A stretch of 64,000 nucleotides of DNA from Cordylochernes scorpioides (Eukaryota; Arthropoda; Arachnida; Pseudoscorpiones; Chernetidae), in assembly GCA_030710605.1 (NCBI GenBank), contig CP092863.1, forward strand, positions 118,012,164 through 118,076,163, written 5' to 3'. Shown piece by piece: positions 31,861-43,495 of this stretch (the stretch's first letter is position 1; each line of letters opens with the position of its first letter). The translations under genes were made by a program, and so were the position numbers. Under the pieces are notes generated by a model. The model was not told the DNA's origin and did not search any database. It saw only the letters and a list, made by a program, of their open reading frames with translations.

Positions 31861-32250
31861 CGTGAAGTTACGAGAGGATGATATTCATGTATCTAAAGAG
31901 GCACCTCTCCCTTTAATCGTGCAAGAACGATACACTTGTTCTTCACCTTAGTAAAAAACGTCCCTGATGATGAGATAAAGAATGAACCACAACACCAAGT
32001 TTGGCAAATTCAGACAAAAGCCAACCTGTATACGATGGTTTCGGACTATGGTCTTCATGTTTGGTAAATTCTACCGATTTCATGACCCCTCTCGTAGGAT
32101 GTTATGAAGCCGTCCCTGTACTGATGAGGGTCATAGCCTGTAACCTTGGTATACAGGTTGTTAGCTTTTGTACGAATTTTCCAAAAAATGGTATCTTGGC
32201 TCATTCTTCATCACTAAAGTTTTTTAACTAGGTTGATGAATATATTGTTC
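31861..32250. repeat. Hammerhead-bearing repeat, head-to-head pair
   Basis: 31880-32060 is a minus-strand copy (GGCACCTCTCCCTTTAAT.., AACCACAAC, GGCAAATTCAGACAAAAGCC, then the ribozyme end). 32060-32240 is a plus-strand copy (ribozyme, TTGTTAGCTTTTGTACG, TGGCTCATTCTTCATC). Related plus copies are at 37010-37200 and 42000-42215. Confidence 0.65.
32114..32157 (+). ncRNA. Hammerhead-like motif, core mutated
   Basis: CCTGTA + CTGATGA + GGGTCATAGCCT + GTA + ACC-TT-GGT + A + TACAGG. Stem I (CCTGTA/TACAGG) and stem III are perfect. The GAA core reads GTA and stem II has lost its closing pair, so activity is unlikely. Confidence 0.6.
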
Positions 32251-32741
32251 TTATGCATTATTAAAGGGATAGATGCCTATCTACGTATATATATATATGT
32301 CATAATTTGCCTAATGCCCAAAAGATATAATTTATTTTCGCCATAATTAATATGTTAAAATGTAAATACAAATTAATCCATATATAAATCTGTGCAAAAT
32401 AAACGTGGGAGCCAGCGCGCGCTCACGAGTGTGGAACAAGTTATTTTTCGAAGCTTACATGCACAACGCTTGCGCCCTTCCATTCGACCACGACGGATAC
32501 GACATATATATATATATATAGGTTTAACGGAAAAGTGTGTAATGGTTACCACATCACTTAGTGAGTTCCAGGCTAAGTAAAGGTCAGGCCAGAGTGTCTA
32601 GACAGCCCCGCGTGTAAGACCTCCATTCAGGTACCACGCAGACAGGCAGTAATTCCATTAAGTAAGAGATAAAACATAAGAGACGGGTAACCTTTCTCTT
32701 GATATTTATAGCTATTTCTCTTTAAAAGAGCGCTACTATAC
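32251..32741. other. Non-coding intron sequence
   Basis: TA microsatellite at 32285-32300 and 32503-32519. A 62-codon frame at 32392-32580 has no recognisable motif. No gene called. Confidence 0.4.
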
Positions 32742-33280
32742 GAATGAGTCTTTGATTTTGCTGGTCGTCTTTGTTTTTAAGGAAACAGAGGCAGTTTTGT
32801 TTACACTTGGTTATCTCGTGTGTCTTCAATAAAGGTCACTGTAATATCTTTCAGAGTTATTGTCTGAATCTTGATTTACATGCTGAAAGGTACAACTTCC
32901 TTTGTCAATGAGTATGAACTTTGACTTCAATATTTGCTTAATACTGACGCGTAGACGGATTTGTAATGATGGATTGTAATGACGATTATATGATAGAATA
33001 AATACATCTTGATATTTAAAAAAAGCTTTCAAATGGTACAAATATGATGATGAAACCTCCCAGTCAATTTACGATTAAGCTTATATGTGAAATATTTTCT
33101 GACGAGTAATACTCGCTGGCAGTGGAAAGTCTTTGATGTCGCAGGTCGTCTGTAGAAGACAGAGGCAGTTGGTTATCTCGTGTGTCTTCAATAAAAGTCA
33201 CTGTAATATCTTTCAGAGTTACAATCCCGATATACATGCTGAAAGGTACAACTTCCTTAAGTCCATGAGTATTTGCGGAA
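32742..33280 (+). repeat. Two repeat family C copies in tandem
   Basis: First at about 32742-32905, second at 33125-33275, same orientation. Both share GTTATCTCGTGTGTCTTCAATAAA, GTCACTGTAATATCTTTCAG, AGAGTTA and AAGGTACAACTTCCTT. Confidence 0.65.
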
Positions 33281-34860
33281 GAGTAATATACTCACATATT
33301 TGCATACAGTTCTACGTTTCCCAAAGCCCATAGTTTTCTCTTAAATGCCTTCAACGAAGGATTCCTTTGAATTGCAGGTTATATATGAGTAGAAGATCCC
33401 AATACACTAGTAAAGCAGCCGTCTGGTAGACTAAACTGGCGAAACTGCTGGGAGGGTTTACCATTGATGAGCCAGGCCCTTCTAATATTTTCCTTTATTT
33501 GCAGTAGGGAGGGGGAGGGGGGGGGTCGTTTTAAAAAATAGGAATATATTGTTTGAATTCTTACTCATAGATTATTCACTTATATAAAAAATATATATTG
33601 TGTTAATTGACTTATTTTGATTGTTTAAAAAAAGAATAACGACAACAAAACGTATTCTACGCGTGTTTTAAACCCGGGTGTGCTTGCCGAAAAGCCGGGT
33701 TTCCTTCCCAGTATGCAGTTCAAACCACCGCTCTCTTCACAAAAATTGTTTGAAACTCAAAATAAACTGGCGAAACCACTGGGAAGATTCACCACCGATG
33801 AGCCAGGCTCTCCCATTATTTTATAAGTGCAGTAAGAGCAGTAGAAAATTGATTTATTTTAAAAAAAAATCGTTGTTATAAATATAATATATGAATATTA
33901 GTCGTATTATTAAAAATGTATCGTTGGAAACAAAGATGTTGCTACAAAGAGGGGTACAGCAGTATGTGATTCTAATATAATAATTTGTGAATTTACTCGG
34001 TGGTTTTTGTAGGAATAAGTGAAGTTGGCGACTTTGTCCATCACCAATACATCACTGAAATCTTCTATGAAATAAGGGGAAAATTTACGACATCCATAAA
34101 GATTCGGTAAAACTGGATACAAAGTGACGTTCAAAAAAGTTCCAGGTTCTTTCCGGCGACTGTTTCCTTTTGATAAGATCAGGTCTTTCCCGTTTGGAGG
34201 ACGTTTGCTAATTCATCCTTGTTTTATTTAATCTGTGAGAGAGGACCTTGAGCTCTCCCGCAACAAAAGACATTTCCTCAATATGAAACATTCCCTTTTG
34301 TTCTTGTGTTTATATTACTTGAGAATAAACGTCGTACAATTGCATCATCTAAATACTGTATTTTTGCCATTTTTTTTACTTTTCTAAGTATACGATTTTC
34401 GTTTATTGTTAATGGTAATATAGTGAAGCAAGAAAATTATTATTCTTTGAGTGTGAAAGCTTGTAAAAATAGGAACTTACTCTCTACCATTAATTTATTA
34501 TATTTTTCTTTGTCGTCTGTTTTTGCATAAGTTTAATTTGGTTAGAACGATGTATGTAAATTAGATGATTCTTTTGTTGCCTTAAATACGAGGTAATTAA
34601 CTCGTTTCTCTCTCTATGTCTAAAAATGTTTAAAGTTTAATAAATTAATTTTATATCTTCAAAAACGATCCAACATATATAGCATAGAGATAAAATAGAA
34701 GTGTGTTCCTGGAGCGTAAATCACCAACTACCCGTGATCTGTACAGCTACAGTGTAGAAGACAGTTCTAGTCCTTGGAGAGTATATTGATGTGGTGATGA
34801 CCATTTGACCAGATAGTTCCAGGCTGAGTCAGGAAGTAGGACCATGGCTTATAGCATATT
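33281..34860 (+). repeat. Two direct family D copies, then unique sequence
   Basis: 33370-33530 and 33765-33870 each carry the core (ACTGGCGAAACTGCTGGGAGG / ACTGGCGAAACCACTGGGAAG, then TGATGAGCCAGG and GCAGTA). They sit about 340 bp apart in the same orientation. 33880-34860 has no recognised gene. Confidence 0.55.
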
Positions 34861-34884
34861 TCTTTAATAACCAGTTCTCAAGAA

Positions 34885-35100
34885 CTGATGGCACAAGAAC
34901 CTATAGGACAACTGTCCTGGTGTGGAACTAACACCTACCCACATATTCTCATGCCCAGCAATTCCGTAGCCTTGCAGAAAATTGACATAGACCCAGAGCA
35001 GCAGCTTTACACACCCAAGATAGTGGACATTGCTGCTGCTGTGATGGAGATGAATGGAGACATCTGAGGCTCTTCATTGGACACGACAACAACAACAACA
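34885..35100 (+). pseudogene. LINE 3' terminus (jockey-like), copy 1
   Basis: GATGGCACAAGAACCTATAGG begins a truncated end of the LINE ORF. It matches 51637-51907 and 62715-63172 and ends with GACACGACAACAACAACAAC, the element's CAA-rich tail. Confidence 0.7.
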
Positions 35101-36831
35101 TGGTATAGACCTGGATAAAATTACTTCTGTGGTTAATCCGGAACAGAATGTAACATGATCCTCTGGGAAGTTTCCGAAGGTTTGCACACGCGAAACGCTT
35201 TTTGTTCATTTAGGAATTTTTAGTGTCTTGATGTGAACATTTCCCTTCACCCCTTTATCTTGCAAGGGAATTGTTAGTTTGTTTCTGTGGAAACTTCTAT
35301 GAAAAGCTTTTTATTTCGTCCAATGGTCTAAGCTATGGATTATTTGGGAAGAAAAAAACTTCTGTTTTGGTTTAATTTTATAGAATAGCTAATAAGATAT
35401 TAAGAAACCATACAATTTATTCTCTTGTGAAGCAATATCGCCGCGCTAATTTAATGGTACTGGGAATAAAGAAGAATTCAATCAACGAATGCAATATAAA
35501 ATGTATGCCTATAGGTAAATATAATAAAGGCATATACAAAACATTTTACCTAGTTGCGCGTAGAGGCCTCGACTTTTTGAGGTTTTAATTATAATTTATA
35601 ATTTTAAATACAGTTTGGAGCTTCGTTTAATAGACCATCCTAAAACATAGATACTTCTTATCTCTACTTGAGACAGTTGTTCACCAAATATTAATCATAT
35701 TATTTGAAAACAACTTGTTATTGATTATATAACAAAGGTTTCTTAGAAATATTTTCTTTCATCAAATGAGAGAGATTGAGATTGAAACTGATTTATTACA
35801 ATGTCCATATATGATTATATAAGGTTAAATAAAAAAATGAATAAATACGAATAAATAAGATTATATAATGATAAATTATATAGCTCATTTTATCCTGTCA
35901 GAGAGACATTTTCCATCAAAGCAGGTATATACTATGTAAATTTGATGAGGGTGCATTTCCCTGGTACAATGGATATTGAAGACAATGGAATTGCAACACT
36001 GGGTGAACAATGGGGGTGACAACATTGTTTGTTTCTGGGCAGGATTCCGGAACATTTAGCCTTGTAGATATCTCACTTATTATTTTATTATTAAAATTAT
36101 AGGTTTTTTTTACATATAGAAACGTCACGAAAACATATTCCGTTACCTATCTTGTTGAGATTGTCTTAAGCCAACCTACAATAAAGATATTATCAATTCA
36201 GCGAATTGGTGAATTATCATTTTTTTCTCAGCCAAAATATTGCTTATGAAAGCAATTCGTCAAATGTTTTATTGGCAAAAGTAGAGAAAAGCAGGACCAA
36301 TTCATTAGGTTTTCACAAATTCTGGAGAACAGCCCAGTAACACAGAAGGACATAGCTTGAGGAAAGATTGATGTTATTCTCCAATTTCTGTAGATACACA
36401 TTACTTGTGTTTACCTATTTGGGATAATCCTGTATGGGACGTGTGTCCCTAATAAAGGCTTTGTTGAATTATTATTTTTAATATCTTGTGTTATAATCAT
36501 AACGAAAAAAAAAAGCCAAAAGGGTCACCTAATCTTACAACAACTGAACGTTGAGATCTTGATGCGCCATCTATTGGAATATCGATATTAATTTAGCAAC
36601 GTTAGTAAATACTTTCAGAATTTTCATCATCATTTTAACATCCTTCTTTTTCATTACTTTTTCCCCTTTTCTCTCATAAGAAAATGTTTTATATTTGATT
36701 CATCGATTTAAACTTGCCATATTTTGTCTTACACATTGTTGATATTTGTATTGTTTCATTCTTTTAAAACACATTTTATACTGTATAAAGTTGCGGGCGG
36801 ATGGTATTTGTGTAACAAAAGAGGTAAATAA
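35101..36831. other. Non-coding intron sequence
   Basis: No gene recognised. The block GATTGAAACTGATTTATTACAATG, TATAAGGTTAAATA near 35778-35830 recurs at about 52670-52725. GCGCCATCTATTGG is at 36566. TGTGTCCCTAATAAAGGCTTTG at 36442 resembles 14873 and 19605. Confidence 0.4.
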
Positions 36832-37010
36832 GTCGGTGGACGAGTGGGTAATACCCTCGATTCCCGACAGTCATGAACCGGGATTGAATCCCACGTTAAC
36901 ATTTTGTTTAATATGTGAATAACCTTCACACATATTATTCACTGTTTCAATTATCATAAACTAGGTTGCTCTTGTTGTGCGGTACCTAATAATGTGATTT
37001 TGAACCAGAG
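36832..37010 (+). repeat. tRNA-like repeat B, copy 2
   Basis: GTCGGTGGACGAGTGGGTAA, GATTCCCGACAGTCATGAAC, GGGATTGAATCCC and the tail to GTGATTTTGAACC match 9011-9190 nearly base for base. The preserved B-box-like GGGATTGAATCCC is closer to a tRNA T arm here. Confidence 0.7.
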
Positions 37011-37080
37011 GTACCTCTCTCGTTTTGACAAATTCGAACGATTTCTTAACATCAGTCATAGGTTGTTAGGAATTCGAAAC

Positions 37081-37128
37081 CGTTCTTGTACTGATGAAGG
37101 CCATAGACCGAAACCTTGGTATATAGAT
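37081..37128 (+). ncRNA. Hammerhead-like motif, core intact, weak stems
   Basis: CTTGTA + CTGATGA (37091-37097) + AGGCCATAGACC + GAA (37110-37112) + ACC-TT-GGT + A + TATAG. Both catalytic boxes and stem III are intact. Stem II has two mismatches and stem I relies on G-T pairs. Confidence 0.6.
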
Positions 37129-37406
37129 TGTTGACTTTTGTCTGAATTTGCCACAACGCCAGTTATTGAAAATTCTTCATTATCTTAACGTGTTCTGTTT
37201 TGGGGTGATAAACCAAAATACATTGTTTTAATGTGTTTTTAACTGGAGAAATGTCTCTTTTAGTACACCTTTTTATATATCTATTTTTTATTATTGTTTT
37301 TGTCTATTGTGTCATCTTTAAAATATATTTTGTGACTATATTTGTATGCCTATTAGAGAAAATTGTATGTTTAATGGTGTTAAATAATTGGTGTGTGTGT
37401 GTACAG
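37129..37406 (+). repeat. Body of the hammerhead repeat, then intron end
   Basis: 37129-37245 follows the ribozyme as in the copies at 32160 and 42075 (TTGTTGACTTTTGTCTGAATTTGCC, TTCATTATC, TTTGGGGTGATAAACCAAAATACA). The intron ends in a (TG)n run and GTGTACAG. Confidence 0.55.
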
Positions 37407-38035
37407 GTCTGATGCCTTTCTGGCTCTTCGTCCTTGGACGATCTCTCTATGCTGGAACTCCGACCAACGTCCCCTATGTCAAGATCTTCTCCACTCTGGC
37501 CGTTTTGGTTATCCCAGTCGGCATTGGTCTGGCCATGCAAAAATGGCTGCCACGTGTTGCCCGTATGAGCAAAAAGTTTCTGGGACCTTTCTGTATTGCC
37601 ATGATCCTCTATATCATTGTATTTGGTGTATACGCCAACTTATATATGTTCCGTCTTATCTCCTGGGAAATCATTGGAGCTGCCACATTGAGTGTTTGGG
37701 TAGGATTTGCCGTATCGGCCTGTGTGGCTTGGGCCATGCGTCTACCTTTTGCTGATGTCATTGCTATCATGGTGGAAGCAGGCGTACAGAATACAGGCGT
37801 AGCCTATGTTCTTCTGATGTCAGCTTTGGTATCCCCTGATAGTGACAGAGCTATTATTGTCCCTGTCTCTGCGTCAATTGTAACTCCCATTCCTCTCACG
37901 ATATTCTATCTTTCCCTTAAAGCCTATCGTAAATGGTGGTCCCCCAAAGAAATTCACAAAACGGACGAATCCAACTCAATTCTCGGATCTTCATCCACAG
38001 GACCTGCTGAAAAATATAATAATGATAAAATCTAA
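37407..38035 (+). CDS. SLC10-family sodium/solute symporter, last coding exon
   Basis: The acceptor is GTGTACAG. Codon 1 is completed from the previous exon, and TAA is at 38033-38035. About 209 residues hold five or so hydrophobic segments: LMPFWLFVLG, FSTLAVLVIPVGIGLAM, FLGPFCIAMILYIIVFG, ISWEIIGAATLSVWVGFAV and the last one below. The key motif is MVEAGVQNTGVAYVLLMSAL. In the SLC10/ASBT fold the E and Q of E-x-G-x-Q-N bind sodium; both are present. The protein ends with a short polar cytosolic tail (YRKWWSPKEIHKTDES...), usual for this family. It acts in the plasma membrane as a sodium-coupled importer of organic anions. Which SLC10 subtype, and the substrate, cannot be told from this part. 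Confidence 0.93.
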
Positions 38036-39420
38036 GTCCACCCCTATTTACACACTAGTACATAACTTCCTTTTTTAAAAATATAATTACAATGCGATTT
38101 TATTATATAAAATATCCATGTCTATATTTGAAAATAATGAGTATGTTAGAGAATTTTGGAAATATATATGTTTAAAAATATTTAATATTTATGTGATAAA
38201 GTTCTCCAAAAAAAAAAAGTTTGTTAAACTTAATATAGGCGTTAAAATATCCGTTTTTAAATAAATATTTCATAATTTTTTCCATTCATATTATTTTCAA
38301 ATTGTTTATAATGGGTATAAATATCTTTGCAAATTTAGTCGTTTGGTTTTCTTAGTAAAATATAGTTAGAACTTTTTTTCGAGAAATATAATCATCTTAA
38401 TTTTTTTTTTAAATAAAAGTTTTTAAAACTATAAATTTAGTAATAAATATCTATTTGTGAAATATGTAAAATTATATATTTGTTACTATTATTTTTAAAA
38501 TCTTAATGTTCCATCTTTTGTTTTTATTTAATTTGTACTTTAAATTATATTTTTATAATAAAAAAAATGTTATATCTGCTTAAAATTTTGAAAAATTTTC
38601 ATATTTATTAACTATATATTAAATTCATAAAAAGGTTTTAACCATTTTATAAAATTTCATGTTTTATATAATATGTGATATATATATTAATATTAAATGA
38701 AATTTTAAAAGAAAGGAATATATGTGGCCATATTGAACGCCTCACCATATTTTATATGTATATCTTTTAGTAGTTCTCCATGTTTATGAAGGCATATTTA
38801 TTTTATAAGCATATACATATTTTGAACATTGTTTTATATATATATATATATGGAAACAAAATTAAATATTTTCATATATCTTCCTTCCAATTTTATTTTT
38901 TGAAGAAACACTTTATAAATAAACATAAATCTTTTTTTTTTGAGTGCATTTTATAACAAAGATATTAATATTTATAATGGGTATGAAACCGACAACATTT
39001 ATAAATATGTTTTAAAATATAAATGTACTTACCAGAGATAGCGCCCTCAAAAGAGAGATATAAAATATTAGTATTATTTAATTATTTTAAAGTCAAATGG
39101 GGAAGAAATAATGTAAAAAGTATGTTTTGAAATGTATATTTCTTTACTTTGTATAGTTGTGCAAGTATTTTTTTCACATCTATTAAAATGTTAAAATGTT
39201 TATTAAAGTTTAAAAATTTAAAATTGTGTGTTTTGTATTATTTTTTCTCAAAGTTTACCAAAATATTTTTCTACCAAAAGACTTACCTCCAAAATAAGCA
39301 TTTTGTATTTAACTAGTCAAAATTGCGGAATTTTATTGACATTAGAATTATTATATTTTGATGAAATTGTATTTATTATTTTTTTTTTTTTTTGTGGAGA
39401 GGCATTTATTAAGAATTTAT
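38036..39420 (+). other. Probable SLC10 3' UTR and very AT-rich downstream DNA
   Basis: Directly after the stop the sequence is extremely AT-rich with no repeat family recognised. Several AATAAA-type signals occur (for example near 38414 and 38919). The real poly(A) site cannot be chosen by eye. Confidence 0.45.
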
Positions 39421-39433
39421 ATATATATATACA

Positions 39434-39500
39434 CTAGCGGATGTACCCGGCTTCGCCCAGGTATTTCTCGAGGGAATGTTTGTAGTCTAGTAATAAGAAA
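39434..39500 (-). repeat. Helitron-type 3' end, second family
   Basis: On the minus strand: hairpin ACCTGGGC-GAA-GCCGGGT, ACATCCG, then CTAG followed by T. Same design as the Helitrons at 4012 and 7640 but a different sequence, so another Helitron family. Confidence 0.6.
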
Positions 39501-39579
39501 ACATACTACACCTAAAAACTATCAGAGAAAAGAGAAACCAAGGAAGGTGAACAGAAAAATGCTTACAATGGATGTTATG

Positions 39580-40178
39580 AATAACTTAACACAAAGCAAT
39601 AACGCGCCATCTATACATATAAAATAAAAGGATTTAAAAGCGCGAATGTTTCTTTTATACATAAAACGAACATTCTACTGCCCTTACTGCGATGAAAAAA
39701 ATATATTGGGAGGGCTTGGCTCATCAGTGGTGAACCCTCCCAGCGGTTTCGCCAATTTTAATCCACCAGACCGCTTCTCAGAGCTCTAATACTGTATTGG
39801 ATCATTCTGCTTTTATATGCTACACTGTAGGATGGAATCTTAGAAATGGTTTTCAAGTAAACTATGGACATAAGCTTATAGGACAGTAGAATTACATTCA
39901 AATATTTGCTTCGAGCAATGCTCTTCAGCAAACTATAAAGACAAGGCCATTAGGAATAACTTAACACAAAGCAATAACGCGCCATCTATACATATAAAAT
40001 AAAAGGATTTAAAAGCTCTGAGAAGCGGTCTGGTGGATTAAAATTGGCGAAACCGCTGGGAGGGTTCACCACTGATGAGCCAAGCCCTCCCAATATATTT
40101 TTTCATCGCAGTAAGGGCAGTAGAATGTTCGTTTTATGTATAAAAGAAACATTCGCGCTTTTAAATCCTTTTATTTTA
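39580..40178. repeat. Foldback family D, complex copy with 62-bp direct repeats
   Basis: Two inverted arms of about 164 bp (39622-39785 and 40014-40178) surround 228 bp. Two direct 62-bp repeats (39580-39641, 39955-40016) start AATAACTTAACACAAAGC and contain GCGCCATCTATACATAT. They lie 375 bp apart. Read on the minus strand the unit is repeat-313 bp-repeat, a terminal-repeat layout, with a second, inverted partial unit attached. Confidence 0.85.
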
Positions 40179-41873
40179 AATGGATGTTATGTTTACGATA
40201 TCAAGTTAAATAAAAACAAAGATAAAATTTGCATATGTTGGTCACTATAAATTTGTATATTTGCTAGGCGAAATTAGAAACATGATAAAACAATTGGGTA
40301 TTTAAAAACAAATGTAGAAATAAAAGTTGAAGTATAATAAACAATGTTAAAGATTAGTTTTAATTATTAATCAAGATTGTGTGTGAATATGTGAGAAAGA
40401 TGTAATATCGTTATTGTTTTCTTGGCCGACTGTTTTACATATGGTGTTATCTTAAAATTGCTTGTTTTGAATATTTTTTAGATTGAGATTATTAGCTAGT
40501 ATGTAAAAAAATTAACTCTGTTGAAATTTAATTTTGTATTTATATATAAATAAAATTAACTCTGTTGATTTTTTTTTTTGTATTTAATCGATAACAGCGA
40601 AGTTACGCATGTTAATGTTAGGAAATATATTTTGATGTTAAGCAAAACCTGCTCCATCTCGTTTTACATAAATGTTGAAAATTTGGTTGAAATTGATGCA
40701 TTGTAACGAAAGTTTTTAGTGATGTCCACTTATGAAATTTCCATTTTATTAATATAGATAGGGAGAATATCTTTCCCTTTTCATTTTTAATTTATAGTAT
40801 ACAAAATATAAATTTACAATAATATAATTTAATAATAAATTTATAATAATAATATAAATTTAAACAATATATTTTTAAAATCATTTAAATGATTTTTTAT
40901 GTTGAACCTAATTCATTCACCTTTTTAAAAAAGAAGCATCAAATTTATTGTAGTATTATATATATTTTTTTACAGAATATAAAAATTATTACTTTATAAT
41001 ATATATTAGGTTGAAAGAGGATTAAGGTCCAATATTCTACCAATTTACATACACACAATTAATAAATCTTCATTCTTAATAAAGATATAATGAATTATAT
41101 GCTTCCTTTTGTGTGTTTGATTAAAAGGAATATAAATAGCTTCAAATTTTAAAAAGTCTCAAAGTTAAATTCGATAAATTATTCAATCACATATATCTAT
41201 TTATCTAATAGAAAATAACATTGTATGTAAAATTGAGTACGTTCGTGACGAAAAATAACTATATTTTTTTGGATTCAAAATTGCATATTTCGTTTTTATG
41301 GAACAACTTCTTGACATAGCAAGCATAACAACAACAATAATAAAAAAAAAAACATTAATATATCCTTTTGATTTTATTAAGGTCATTTTTAATTTTGTGC
41401 ATATGTATTAAGTATTTTTTTTTCTATATTAAACTTTGAAATGTTTTAATTGAACTTCAATTTTTTTTACAAATCTTAAAATATTTTCGCAGCTAATTTT
41501 TTTTTCAAATGTTGTCTTCAAGTGAAAACTTTTATATGTGCACATATTTTTTGAAATGTCCTTAGTACATTTTTTTCTAGGTTTTCAAATAAATAAAAAA
41601 TGTACACTTATTGAATTAAAAAATGCTCTAAAAAATCAAAATTGATTTGATCAAATAATAGAATATATTTAGTAATGCGTATATAATTCATAACGAATAC
41701 TTTATTTAAATTGTGTCAATAAACGATCAATTTTAAAGCCACATTTATTTTTTAATTATTTAAAAAAAAAAAACTTTTTTGCTCTTCAAATATTTTTGTC
41801 TCACAAATATACGCTGCTTATAAGTACCGTGCGCTAACTAATTGCGCTATTGCAGGAAGATGATATTCATGTA
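40179..41873. other. Very AT-rich non-coding stretch
   Basis: Long A/T runs, no recognisable gene and no clear repeat partner, except that 41850-41871 (AAGATGATATTCATGTA) matches the outer end of the hammerhead repeat (31879-31893). Confidence 0.45.
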
Positions 41874-41998
41874 CAGTTAAACCTGTCTATAGCGCTCGAT
41901 TTTAAACATTAAAATGTAAATATTTTACATTAAAAGTGACCTGTCTATAGCGCCCTATTTTGGCGAGTCCCAAGAAGGGGCGCTATAGGGTTTAACTG
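41874..41998. repeat. Tigger/pogo-like MITE, copy 2 (125 bp)
   Basis: Starts CAGTTAAACCTGTCTATAGC after TA and ends CGCTATAGGGTTTAACTG: inverted ends of about 20 bp. It interrupts the hammerhead repeat, which continues from about 42000. Confidence 0.8.
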
Positions 41999-42030
41999 TG
42001 CCTAAATTTCATAACCATTCTCGTAGACAC

Positions 42031-42074
42031 CCCTGTACTGACGAGAACAAAGAACTCAAAACATGGTATACAGG
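42031..42074 (+). ncRNA. Hammerhead-like motif, core mutated
   Basis: CCTGTA + CTGACGA + degenerate stem II + AAA in place of GAA + AC-AT-GGT + A + TACAGG. Stem I is a perfect six base pairs. G12 is lost and stem II decayed, so it is probably inactive. Confidence 0.6.
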
Positions 42075-42249
42075 TTGTTGGTTTTTTATCTGGATTTGCC
42101 AAAAACTGGAGTTGTGGTTCATTTTTTTATCATCACGTGTAAAGGTTTTATTTGGGGCGATGAACAATACATCGTTCTGAAGCATAATAAAAGGGAGAGG
42201 TGCTTCTTAATTATGTTAATTAATTATGTTAATAAATGATGTTAATAAA

Positions 42250-42547
42250 AAGCAATAACGCGCCATCTATATATAGCAAATTAAAACATTAAGACGCGAA
42301 TGTTTCTATCACAAATAAATCAAACTTCTACTGTCCTTACTGCGATGAAAATACGTATATTGGGAGGGCTTGGATCATCAGTGGTGAACCCTCCCAGCGG
42401 TTTCTCCAATTTAATCTACCAGACCACGCTTCTTAGAGTTCTAATACTGTATTCGAAGGTTATGTTTAGATGCTACAATGAAGGGTGGAATCTTAGAAAT
42501 GGTATTCAAGTAAACTATGGACATAAGCTTTTAGGACAGTATATTTA
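42250..42547 (-). repeat. Foldback family D, split by Gypsy 2
   Basis: GCAATAACGCGCCATCTATA, TGTCCTTACTGCGATG, GGGAGGGCTTGGATCATCAG, CCCTCCCAGCGGTTTC, then ACATAAGCTTTTAGGACAG. It stops at the left LTR. TTTA (42544-42547) is duplicated at 51036-51039. Confidence 0.75.
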
Positions 42548-43474
42548 TGTCATAATTTGTATATAATTAAATGCAACCCCGACCCACTATGTATGTACCA
42601 TGTATGATTTTCGAAGACTTAATAAAGAACAAGGTAACTGGAGGGAAGCAAGTAGCATTAAGATATAGGAAGTAGACCTAAGGCTGGCACGACTATTCTG
42701 GGCACCCCTGTGTCAATATTGCAGGGGCAGAGACCGGACGTCTCTAGTGACCGCAGAAGTTATTTTAGCCAAGATACACTCAATACTTCCTGACAAAACA
42801 GAACGTCTCTAGTGACCAGAAGTTATAAATGTTAAAGCTAGCATTCAATACTTCCTGACAAAGCAGGATGTATTTTGATAGCCGCGGAAGTAAATAAAGT
42901 CAAATAAACACGAGACTTCCTGACCCAAGCCGGGCGTAACTAATATCAAAGGAAACCGCGGGCCAATCAAAAGACAGTACCTTAAGTAGGTCAACCAATA
43001 GGAAAAGATCATGTGACATCTCTCGACCAATCAGAGAGAAACTGAGGCTTGGTGTTAAATCGGAAAACAAGAATGAGGAGTTAGGTTTTCGCTCTCATAG
43101 GAACAACACCTGCAGTGCTCCTTCGCTTCCAACAAGGTAACATCTACTCTAGAGATATCTCTCTCCGCTCATTTCATCATCGCCATGTGATCAACTAATT
43201 AATAAGTCAAATCGCTCAACTCTTCTCAAGCTTTCTTCCCTCCAACACAGTTGCCTTTTATTTTCAAACATCATCATGTGTCCTGATTATTCCTAACTGT
43301 GTGCTTCACTTACCACTCAACGACTGCGCTTCAACCAATCCTCACCACTCAAATCCAACAACAAGAAACCCCGCAACGATATTGCCACAGAACGGTTAAG
43401 TCGACAGAATTCTACAACAGTGTAATACAACAAATATTATAGTGTAATAACAACAACAATATCATCTTATTACA
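42548..43474 (+). repeat. 5' LTR of Gypsy element 2
   Basis: TGTCATAATTTGTATATAAT...ATCTTATTACA, 927 bp. Contains a direct sub-repeat, ACTTCCTGACAAA, and CGTCTCTAGTGACC twice. A 61-codon minus frame here and in the other LTR is a by-product. Confidence 0.96.
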
Positions 43475-43495
43475 CAGAGCCGGCAGGATAAAGAG

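Noticed and set aside
42845..43030. Identical 61-codon frames at 42845 and 50406 (minus)
   Set aside because: They are inside the two LTRs and are identical only because the LTRs are.
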